Origin: Desulfurococcales archaeon
GTDB taxonomy: Archaea > Thermoproteota > Thermoprotei_A > Sulfolobales > Desulfurococcaceae
Assembly: GCA_015522345.1 (NCBI GenBank)
Contig: WAML01000051.1
Coordinates: 1-11,648, forward strand
DNA length: 11,648 nucleotides
Direction: 5' to 3'
Both the position numbers and the translations under genes were made by a program. Each line of letters starts with the position of its first letter. Within the stretch, counting starts at the first letter, position 1. Positions 1 to 6,230 of the stretch are shown one piece after another. The notes beneath the pieces are model-generated. The model saw only the letters and a program-made list of their open reading frames with translations, made no database searches and had not been told where the DNA came from.

Positions 1-714
1 ATATTCCACAATATAGATAAAAGGTACATACTATGGGGGGACATGAGCTATGAATTCTTAAGGAAAAGAGTATCTCCAATGCTTGGATGGCATGCACTAA
101 CTAGATCCATGGCGTCATCTGAAGAACTAGCCTATATAGGATTGGCTGGGGGCATATGGGGCTACGAGTATACGCTAGGTCGTTCACCACCACCATATAT
201 TGCTAGCATTAATTCTCCAGCTATAGTAGTCAATAGATACGGTGAGGGAGAATCACTTTATTTCTCAGGGCAATTAGGTAGGCATTATTGGAGAACAGGG
301 CTTACCGAATATCTGTATTTAATAAGAAATTCTATTCGGTATCTTAGTGGAAGACCTAAAGTTGAAGTAGAAGCTCCAGAGACTGTTGCCTCCGAGATAT
401 ATACTCAGGGAGATAGAATAGTAATACATTTACTTAACCATACATATAATCAGAGAATATTATCGATCGGTATCGGTAAAATAAAGCAGCCTCTGCCACC
501 ATATAGTGCTTCTGAAGCAGTCCACCCACCAAGAGAGGTCATTTTAATACGTAATATAGTTGTTAAAGTACATGGTATCGACTCAAGACAATATAGAGCT
601 TATCTACCTTTGAGGAATAAGGAGCTTAATGTAGAAGCCGTAGGTGAAGGATCTAGAATTCTTTTAGATAGTTTACATGAATACGAAGTATTGGTTATTG
701 AGCCACGTAGTTAG
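1..714 (+). CDS. C-terminal part of a glycosidase-like protein (beta-galactosidase trimerisation-like region), 5' end outside window
   Basis: The reading frame is open from base 1 to the TAG at 712-714 (237 codons). The first ATG at 43 has no convincing ribosome site, and the frame upstream of it is uninterrupted, so this is very likely a 3' fragment of a longer gene and not a 223-residue protein. The visible part resembles the tail of large archaeal/bacterial glycosidases of the GH42/clan-A type. An alpha/beta segment with the pattern SPAIVVNRYGEGESLYFSGQ (about residues 73-92 of the fragment) looks like the trimerisation-type domain that follows the catalytic barrel. It is followed by a beta-rich C-terminal domain with the pattern GDRIVIHLLNHT. 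The catalytic domain is not in the window, so substrate and activity cannot be judged. The stop is 11 nt before the next gene's ATG, so the two are probably co-transcribed. Family-level confidence is moderate. Confidence 0.6.
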   Translation: MFHNIDKRYILWGDMSYEFLRKRVSPMLGWHALTRSMASSEELAYIGLAGGIWGYEYTLGRSPPPYIASINSPAIVVNRYGEGESLYFSGQLGRHYWRTGLTEYLYLIRNSIRYLSGRPKVEVEAPETVASEIYTQGDRIVIHLLNHTYNQRILSIGIGKIKQPLPPYSASEAVHPPREVILIRNIVVKVHGIDSRQYRAYLPLRNKELNVEAVGEGSRILLDSLHEYEVLVIEPRS

Positions 715-725
715 AGGGTGTTATA

Positions 726-1970
726 ATGCTTCCAAGTATAGCGGGGTATGATGGAGAGGATTTTGTAGAAAAAGTTCTGGCCGGTAAAGAAATAGTATTT
801 GGAATACCTTCAAAAAATGTTGCGCATACAATAGGTTTTGTTATCCATAATATAGTTGAGGGTTTAGAGAAATATAGTTTTAGACTAGATAAAACAGCTA
901 TAGTTGTCGCTGATGGTTTTTCTATAGATTCTACAGTAGAAGTTGTAAAAGCTTTTAGAACGAAGATTAAAGTGCCTTTAGCCATAGTGCCAAATATTCT
1001 TTCCCGCGGCAAAGGTGGGGCAATGAAGTTAATAATAGATCTTGTGGCTAGATACGATACTATAGATACACTAGTCTTCGTAGATAGTGATTTGAGAAGT
1101 ATATCTCCTCAATGGGTTCCTCTATTTATTAATGGTGTTAGAGAATATGGTTTTGTAGCTCCATTTTATATGAGACATAAATACGATGCAACTATAACTA
1201 ATTTTATTGCTCGCCCACTAACAACTATGGCTTACGGAATAGATGTCAGACAGCCTATTGGCGGAGACTTTGGATTGAATAGAGAGCTTGTAGAGTATCT
1301 TGCAGAAACAGATCTATGGTATCATAACTACTGGTCTCTGTTATTTGGAGTCGATATATTCATAACACATTCTGCATTATACAAGGATGTAGGATTGTGT
1401 GAAGCTGATTTAAAAGCCAAGATCCATGAAGCTAAGGACCCCGCTCTTGGACTAAAGAATATGTTTATTGAAGTAACTGGGAGTTTGTATACGATCCTGC
1501 TGGAGTATAGCGATAAATGGTGTAGTCTAAGGGTTAATGGTATAAAACATCCTCCTCTAATCAATAAACCCTCACCCCCCTCTATAGAGCCTTGGGAAGT
1601 AAGAGTTGATTTTGAAAGAGCGTTTAACGAGTATATTTTAGGATTGAATAAATACAGGGATCTATACACGAAAATGCTTGGACCGAGATTTATTACAGAG
1701 ATTCTCAAAAATCCTAGGCAAGGGATAGATGGTAGTCTATGGTCTATTATATTGTTGAAATCACTTAAGATGTATAGAGAAGCATATAAAATAAGTCTCC
1801 GAAAAACAATACTGGACAGCCTGTATCACTTATGGCAGGGACGCTTATACAACTACTATAATACCGTTTATGAGCTAGATACAAAAGAAGCCTACAAGAT
1901 TGTTGAAGAAGAAATAGAAAATGTATTCAGTCTAAGGAAAGAGTTTATTGAAGAAATATGTGGTTTATAG
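726..1970 (+). CDS. GT-A fold glycosyltransferase, glucosylglycerate / glucosyl-3-phosphoglycerate synthase-like
   Basis: This 414-residue protein is probably cytosolic; I see no signal peptide or membrane helix. The N-terminal half is a GT-A nucleotide-sugar domain. It has a beta-strand FGIPSKN start (residues 25-31), VVADGFSIDST (60-70), SRGKGGAM (93-100, like the RGKG loop of GpgS enzymes), and a metal-binding D-x-D as DSD (120-122). GGDFGLNRE (179-187) probably lies at the acceptor site. KIHEAKDPALGLKNMF (about 232-247) resembles the conserved His-containing metal-ligand segment of glucosylglycerate synthase-like enzymes. The C-terminal 150 residues are helical. Family knowledge suggests transfer of a hexose from an NDP-sugar to glycerate, 3-phosphoglycerate or a similar small acceptor, giving a compatible solute or glycan precursor; the acceptor here is unknown. 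The ATG at 726 follows AGAGGGTG (713-720) with 5-nt spacing. It sits directly behind the glycosidase-like gene. Confidence 0.7.
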   Translation: MLPSIAGYDGEDFVEKVLAGKEIVFGIPSKNVAHTIGFVIHNIVEGLEKYSFRLDKTAIVVADGFSIDSTVEVVKAFRTKIKVPLAIVPNILSRGKGGAMKLIIDLVARYDTIDTLVFVDSDLRSISPQWVPLFINGVREYGFVAPFYMRHKYDATITNFIARPLTTMAYGIDVRQPIGGDFGLNRELVEYLAETDLWYHNYWSLLFGVDIFITHSALYKDVGLCEADLKAKIHEAKDPALGLKNMFIEVTGSLYTILLEYSDKWCSLRVNGIKHPPLINKPSPPSIEPWEVRVDFERAFNEYILGLNKYRDLYTKMLGPRFITEILKNPRQGIDGSLWSIILLKSLKMYREAYKISLRKTILDSLYHLWQGRLYNYYNTVYELDTKEAYKIVEEEIENVFSLRKEFIEEICGL

Positions 1971-2078
1971 TTCTACTACATTACTGAACTAATAATAAAT
2001 ACCTTCTGTCTACATATTCCTATTGGTTACAGCACATAACATAATGTTAGCAAGAACACAGTAGCTATGGCGTTAAAT

Positions 2079-2085
2079 GGAGGTG
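2079..2085 (+). promoter_or_regulatory. Ribosome binding site deciding the start of the MetF-like gene
   Basis: GGAGGTG lies 6 nt before the GTG at 2092 and inside the longer frame that opens with ATG at 2077. That ATG has no ribosome site in front of it. The site therefore favours the GTG start, which shortens the protein by five residues. Confidence 0.65.
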
Positions 2086-2091
2086 GAGATT

Positions 2092-2805
2092 GTGAAGGTA
2101 TTTGCTGAAACTGTGGTTACTTCTTTAAAGAAACTAGATGAATTCGTTAGTAAAAGTAGTAATGTAATTGATTGCTATGATTTACCTGAGGCTCCAGCTG
2201 GATATCCAGCTCTTTCATCTATAGCTTTAGCTGTCTATCTTAAAACAAGATACGGTGTATGTAGTATTCCACATATTAGGCTATATGATGTTAATAAACT
2301 AGCGCTATTGACTATAGCTAAAACTGTGGAAGTATTTAATTTAAACGCATTATTGATTACACGAGGCGATCCACCCAAGTATGGTAACATTGTATCTGAT
2401 CTATCTACTGAAGAAGCTATTGAATTGATAAAAAGGCATGGATATAGGATAAAGCTGGCTATACTAGTTAGTTTAAGATATAGTTTAAAGGATATACTAG
2501 AGAGAGTTTCGAAGAAAGCAGATATGCTGTTTATTCTAAGAGTTGGCAAGAGCTCGGTAGATAAGTTGCAGAAAGTTTATAGTGAGGCTAAGAAGCTTGG
2601 CAAGGAAGTCTATGCATATATATTGATAGGTTCTGAAAGGAATATTGAGTTATTTGAGCAACTCAGTCAACCATACATACATTATAGAGATATAGAGGGT
2701 TTTCTTGCAGATATAAAGAATTATGTTGATGGGGTAATACTGTCTTCTCCTAGAGATAAAGAATTAATTAGGAAAGTAGCTCGTTTTATTAAAGAATCTA
2801 TGTAG
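2092..2805 (+). CDS. MetF-like methylene-tetrahydropterin (folate/methanopterin) reductase
   Basis: This is a 237-residue single-domain protein from a GTG start with a strong ribosome site; an upstream in-frame ATG at 2077 would add five residues. It resembles the MTHFR beta/alpha barrel. The first strand has VFAETV (the Glu, residue 6, may match the catalytic Glu of the usual FEFFPP-type motif). DCYDLPEAPAGYP (about residues 28-40) replaces the usual D-x-P-x-N-P-x-G segment. PHIRLYDVNKLALLT (about 60-74) matches the 'H-I-x-x-R-D-x-N' strand, and LITRGDPP (about 88-95) matches the family's L-x-x-x-G-D-x-P motif. The family reduces methylene-H4folate, or in archaea possibly a methanopterin-type pterin, to the methyl form. 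At 237 residues it is shorter than the roughly 290-residue bacterial enzymes. Its 3' end overlaps the oppositely oriented MetE-like gene by 8 nt. In context it would supply methyl groups to the MtrH/corrinoid/MetE genes next door. Flavin use cannot be judged. Confidence 0.72.
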   Translation: MKVFAETVVTSLKKLDEFVSKSSNVIDCYDLPEAPAGYPALSSIALAVYLKTRYGVCSIPHIRLYDVNKLALLTIAKTVEVFNLNALLITRGDPPKYGNIVSDLSTEEAIELIKRHGYRIKLAILVSLRYSLKDILERVSKKADMLFILRVGKSSVDKLQKVYSEAKKLGKEVYAYILIGSERNIELFEQLSQPYIHYRDIEGFLADIKNYVDGVILSSPRDKELIRKVARFIKESM

Positions 2806-3775
2806 AATAATATTTCTTTACAACATATACTATGTTCTTTAGCTTATTTATTCCAATTCTATATGCTTCAATATTATTATTAAGGGCATCCTTTAATCCT
2901 CCAAATCCGCAATCAGCAGATACAAGATCTATTCTTCCGTCTACTAGATTATTTATTATGTTAAGTAGTTTCTTAATATCATCGACAGTTTCTATACTGG
3001 GTTTCTTAGCACTAGCTACTCCAGGTGCAAGGAATTTATCATATTTCTCTAGTAACTTCTTATCTATAACATTCAGGTTTCTTCTACTATCGTAGAATTC
3101 GAAGTTTAATATATTGAGTTCATCAATTGAAGCCAGTATTTCAAATAATTTGTTAGAGATATGACCGCATACATGTATTCCGTGTTCTCCTCCCACATTA
3201 GTAAATAGCGATGATATAACTTCTCTTATATCATTACTACTGTATCCAAGCAGTATTCTCCTCTTTCCAACTATTACTCCTAGAACAGGCTCGTCTACAA
3301 AGATTATATTGAATCCTAGGTTCAAGAGGAACCTTATAAAAGATTTTATGTATGGCACTATTTTATTAAATAGTATCTCCTTATGCTTTAATAACGTAGA
3401 ATTTAATCCCTTCGATATATCTTCTTCAACATATATTCTCGAAGCTAATGTGAATGGGCCTGTAACAGGTGCTCTTAACCATTTAAATTTCACATTAGCT
3501 CTCTTTAAGTAATTAATTGTATCTATTGCTTCTTGTATAGTTGGTGTGGGTAGACTTGATTCCTCTAAGTCTTTGGGTTTTGAGAAATAAAATCCTCTAC
3601 TATATGATATTATATTTGCCTTGAGTAGTGGCTCGAGATAAATATCTATGAAACTTCTTAGTTGGGGATAAGGTGGGGCATCCAGTCCTATCGTGTATAG
3701 GTCCTTCAGTATCATTTCTACATTCTCTCTTGAATAATCTAGGGGGAAACTACCTACATGACTTGTTCTAATCAT
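2798..3775 (-). CDS. Core (folate-domain-free) MetE-like methionine synthase, probably methylcorrinoid-dependent
   Basis: This 325-residue protein matches only the C-terminal catalytic barrel of cobalamin-independent methionine synthase, without the N-terminal folate-binding half. It opens with the family motif TSHVGSFP (4-11). VDEPVLG (160-166) corresponds to the IDEPAL strand. The zinc site appears complete: His201 and Cys203 in IHVCGH, Glu226 in LNFEFYD, and Cys289 in ADCGFGGLK. APGVASAKKPSIE (250-262) matches the G-x-G-V-x-D segment. Proteins of this core type transfer a methyl group from methylcobalamin, or in vivo a methyl-corrinoid protein, to homocysteine; the corrinoid protein encoded divergently 140 nt away is the obvious partner. 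The Glu ligand argues against a UroD-type corrinoid:thiol methyltransferase. The ATG at 3775 has AGGGTG just upstream. I cannot assign it to one of the described core methionine synthase families. Confidence 0.8.
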   Translation of the reverse strand: MIRTSHVGSFPLDYSRENVEMILKDLYTIGLDAPPYPQLRSFIDIYLEPLLKANIISYSRGFYFSKPKDLEESSLPTPTIQEAIDTINYLKRANVKFKWLRAPVTGPFTLASRIYVEEDISKGLNSTLLKHKEILFNKIVPYIKSFIRFLLNLGFNIIFVDEPVLGVIVGKRRILLGYSSNDIREVISSLFTNVGGEHGIHVCGHISNKLFEILASIDELNILNFEFYDSRRNLNVIDKKLLEKYDKFLAPGVASAKKPSIETVDDIKKLLNIINNLVDGRIDLVSADCGFGGLKDALNNNIEAYRIGINKLKNIVYVVKKYYST

Positions 3776-3786
3776 GTATTCACCCT

Positions 3787-3806
3787 ACTTTTTTGATTAA
3801 AAAAGT
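3787..3806. promoter_or_regulatory. Perfect inverted repeat in front of the MetE-like gene, candidate operator
   Basis: The arms ACTTTTTT (3787-3794) and AAAAAAGT (3799-3806) are perfect reverse complements around a 4-nt GATT spacer. The element ends 12 nt before the MetE-like ATG and abuts that gene's ribosome site (AGGGTG on the minus strand). An all-A/T stem would be a weak RNA hairpin at high temperature, so a dimeric repressor site is the likelier reading. It also lies about 34 nt from the shared TATA-like element at 3841-3849. Confidence 0.4.
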
Positions 3807-3840
3807 CTTTATGAAATACATTAGTTTTTCGCTTTATCAA

Positions 3841-3849
3841 CTTAAATAG
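3841..3849. promoter_or_regulatory. Candidate TATA element in the divergent metE-like / corrinoid-protein promoter region
   Basis: CTTAAATAG is the best TATA-like stretch in the 140-nt gap (3776-3915). Read on the + strand it would start transcription near 3870, about 45 nt before the corrinoid-protein ATG. On the - strand it reads TATTTAAG and could serve the MetE-like gene. TTCATAAAG on the - strand (3807-3815) is an alternative box for that gene. This is pattern matching only. Confidence 0.3.
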
Positions 3850-3915
3850 TTCTATGCCTATGTGTTTTTTGAATACGTAATTTAGTGATAGAGAAGCTTA
3901 TGTGGTGGATAGATT

Positions 3916-4572
3916 ATGGGTGATGTGCTAGAGCGAATACGCTCCTGTCTCGTGGATCTGAATAGAGAGTGTGTTCTGGAGAATGTTGAGAAGGCTTTGA
4001 ATGAAGGGTATTCTGCAACAAAGATTATCTTGGGCCCTATGAGCGACGCTATGAAGGAGATTGGGAGACTCTATGAAGAGGGAGAGTATTTTATAGCCGA
4101 GCTTATTGAGGCTGCTGATATATTTAAGGATGTTATGAAGAAACTTGATAAGCTGTTATATGAAGAGGCGTCTAAGAAGAAAACTAGTTTAAAGAGGTTA
4201 AAGATAGTTATTGGGACAGTTAAAGGTGATGTACATGACATTGGTAAGACTCTTGTATCTGTGATGTTGCAGGCAGCAGGCCATGAAGTAATAGATCTCG
4301 GAGTGGATGTTGATGCCGATAAATTCATTAATGCTCTAAGAGAATATAAAGCAGATATACTGGCCATGAGTGCTTTATTGACTTCGACGGCCAGGTATAT
4401 GCGCGTTGTTATCGAGAAATTGAAGGAGGTTGGTCTACGTGATAAAGTATTCGTCTTAATTGGTGGAGCAGCAACTACAGAAGAATATGCTAAAGAAATA
4501 GGTGCTGACGGCTGGGCTAAAGATGCTATTGAAGCAGTAAATATTGTTAATGAAATTGCTAAGAGGAGATAG
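3916..4572 (+). CDS. Methyltransferase-type corrinoid (cobalamin-binding) protein, MtaC/MtbC/MtmC-like
   Basis: This 218-residue soluble protein has the two-domain layout of methyltransferase corrinoid proteins. A helical cap domain (about 1-88; ALNEGYSATKIILGPMSDAM then IGRLYEEGEYFIAELI) is followed by a Rossmann-like B12 domain (about 94-216). The B12 motif D-x-H-x-x-G is present as Asp105-Val-His107-Asp-Ile-Gly110; His107 should be the lower axial cobalt ligand. MSALLTST (151-158) and LIGGAATTEEYAKEIGADGW (181-200) match the nucleotide-tail-binding loops. The protein shuttles methyl groups as methyl-Co(III) between a donor methyltransferase and an acceptor enzyme. No MtaB/MttB-like substrate methyltransferase lies beside it, and the only methyltransferase-like genes nearby are MtrH- and MetE-like. 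ATG 3916 follows GGTGGAT. The RACo-type gene begins 3 nt after its stop, clearly one operon. Confidence 0.88.
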   Translation: MGDVLERIRSCLVDLNRECVLENVEKALNEGYSATKIILGPMSDAMKEIGRLYEEGEYFIAELIEAADIFKDVMKKLDKLLYEEASKKKTSLKRLKIVIGTVKGDVHDIGKTLVSVMLQAAGHEVIDLGVDVDADKFINALREYKADILAMSALLTSTARYMRVVIEKLKEVGLRDKVFVLIGGAATTEEYAKEIGADGWAKDAIEAVNIVNEIAKRR

Positions 4573-4575
4573 ATA

Positions 4576-6219
4576 TTGACTGAGGAACTAGTAGATTTGT
4601 TTGTAGAAGGATACGGATCTTATAGAGTAAGGAAGGGGGAAAACCTGGGTAGATTTCTAGCTAGTAAAGGAATACTACCACTTCCTTGTGGAGGAAACGG
4701 TTTATGTGGTTTATGTAGAGTCTTTGTAAAAGGAAGAGTTTCTCCTCCATCTCCCATAGAAAAGATCCGTGGTTTTACAGGGAATGTGAGACTAGCTTGC
4801 CAAACCTATGTTATTGGAGACTCGCATGTCCGTATACTCTATGATACAAAGTATTTTATTGGTAAAATATCCAGTTTCTCCATCAACGTTGATATAAGAG
4901 ATCTTGCTCCAATATATAGTGTAAAGTCTGTCTCCAAATATCCTATTAGATATAGTCGCAAAAGATACTTTTTAGTTAAACCAAAAGAAGGAACTTCTTG
5001 TAATAAAGTAGTTGAGTTATTAAACATTAGTACGTGTATTAGAGACAACGCCTCTAAGGCACTATTGGTTGACCTAGGAACTACTAAGATAGCTTATCAA
5101 GTATATAATGAAAAAGCTGAGTTAATTAAAGAAAGTATTGTATTGAATCCTCTCCAGAAATATGGTTCGGATATAATAACTAGAGCTACAAAGGCTTTAG
5201 AGGACGAGAAAGTCTATAGTGAAATGCAGGAGCTTCTAAGGAAACAGATCTATAATATAGCGCTAGAAAATCATTCGGCTCTAATAGCTATTGCTGGAAA
5301 TAGTATTATGGAATCCATATTCTTGGGGCTCCCTCTAAACACTTTAGTTGAAAAACCATATCAACCCGTATCTCAAGGTCCTTTCATCTATATACTCCAT
5401 GACACTCCTGTTGTACTAGCGCCTCTGATAAGTGGTTTCGTAGGCGGCGATGCTTTTACTAACTTGGTTACTACAGAGTATATGGAGCTTAAGAAACCAT
5501 ATATGATTATAGACTTAGGGACCAATACAGAGGTTATACTAGTTACCGACGATAAAGTCTATGTATCTAGTGCACCGGCTGGACCAGCTTTTGAAGGATA
5601 TATTACGAGCGGCCTTACCCCAGGCTATAGAGGTATACATGATGTACGTATAGAACGTGTAGAAGATAATGGAAAACCGATCTTTGTATATACTGGAGAA
5701 CCTATTGGGCTAATGGGGTCTGGCATCATAAGCTTGGTAGCAGAACTCCTTAGATACAAACTCATTAATCCCTCTGGTAAATTCGTTAAAGGCTATGAAA
5801 GATATGGAGGTATAAAAGCCTATAAGATTGCTAAGGGAGAATTCGGCGATATAGTTTTTACTCAAAAAGATCTTAGAGAGTTCCAGAAAGCATTAGCTGC
5901 TGTAAAATCGAGCTGGAGAATATTATTGGATATTGCAGGTATTGATTCTAATGAGTTAAAGTATGTAGTGTTAAGCGGTACTTTTGGCTCAAGTCTCAGT
6001 ATAGAGGATGTAGTGTATTTGAAGATCGTGCCTGTGAGAGATAAAGATAAAATACTTGTTTTCGGGAACTCCGTTTTATCAGGATTAAAGATCTATATCT
6101 ACGATGGATCATTTCATGAGAAAGCAAATGAGTTTCTATCTAGAATAATTCATGTTAATTTAGCTGAGTATCCAGGTTACATGGATATATGGATTAAAGC
6201 TCTAGACCTACTCTATTAA
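4576..6219 (+). CDS. RACo-type ATP-dependent reductive activator of corrinoid protein (2Fe-2S + ASKHA domains)
   Basis: This is a 547-residue protein. An N-terminal 2Fe-2S ferredoxin domain (about 1-90) has Cys38-x5-Cys44-x2-Cys47 and Cys75. A linker region (about 95-155) follows, then an ASKHA-type ATPase/activator domain (DUF4445 type). The ATPase shows two phosphate loops, LLVDLGTTK (163-171) and MIIDLGTNTEV (310-320), plus NPLQKYGSDIITRAT (191-205), GNSIM (241-245), SAPAGPAFEG (332-341), GLMGSGI (378-384), FTQKDLREFQKALAAVKSS (428-446) and LSGTFGSSLSIEDV (466-479), all in family order. Such proteins use ATP and a low-potential electron to return accidentally oxidised Co(II) to Co(I). It is somewhat shorter than the roughly 600-640 residues usual in acetogens. 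The TTG start at 4576 is supported by GAGGAGAT (4563-4570) at 5-nt spacing. Its partner is surely the corrinoid protein 3 nt upstream. The 3' end converges on the MtrH-like gene with 11 nt between. Confidence 0.87.
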   Translation: MTEELVDLFVEGYGSYRVRKGENLGRFLASKGILPLPCGGNGLCGLCRVFVKGRVSPPSPIEKIRGFTGNVRLACQTYVIGDSHVRILYDTKYFIGKISSFSINVDIRDLAPIYSVKSVSKYPIRYSRKRYFLVKPKEGTSCNKVVELLNISTCIRDNASKALLVDLGTTKIAYQVYNEKAELIKESIVLNPLQKYGSDIITRATKALEDEKVYSEMQELLRKQIYNIALENHSALIAIAGNSIMESIFLGLPLNTLVEKPYQPVSQGPFIYILHDTPVVLAPLISGFVGGDAFTNLVTTEYMELKKPYMIIDLGTNTEVILVTDDKVYVSSAPAGPAFEGYITSGLTPGYRGIHDVRIERVEDNGKPIFVYTGEPIGLMGSGIISLVAELLRYKLINPSGKFVKGYERYGGIKAYKIAKGEFGDIVFTQKDLREFQKALAAVKSSWRILLDIAGIDSNELKYVVLSGTFGSSLSIEDVVYLKIVPVRDKDKILVFGNSVLSGLKIYIYDGSFHEKANEFLSRIIHVNLAEYPGYMDIWIKALDLLY

Positions 6220-6230
6220 TCTTGTACTCT

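Noticed and set aside
43..714. Complete 223-residue protein starting at ATG 43
   Set aside because: The frame is open to base 1 with family-like sequence and no ribosome site before ATG 43, so it is treated as a 3' fragment.
695..1012. 105-codon open frame on the - strand
   Set aside because: Antisense to the start of the glycosyltransferase gene; no motif or ribosome site.
1328..1708. 126-codon open frame on the - strand
   Set aside because: Antisense to the glycosyltransferase body, including its HEAKDP motif; no independent support.
2832..3095. 87-codon hydrophobic + strand frame that could pass for a small membrane protein
   Set aside because: Its hydrophobicity comes from being the complement of the MetE-like catalytic core, which is clearly the real gene.
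2798..3775. MetE-like protein as a UroD-type MtbA/MtaA coenzyme M methyltransferase
   Set aside because: The VGSFP start and the His-x-Cys, Glu, Cys ligand order match MetE; no coenzyme M genes are nearby.
3787..3806. A/T inverted repeat as a transcription terminator
   Set aside because: No gene ends into this gap on either strand; both neighbours start from it.
3916..4572. B12-binding protein as a fragment of MetH
   Set aside because: Size and two-domain layout fit MtaC-type carriers; no homocysteine, pterin or activation domain is attached, and RACo is the partner.
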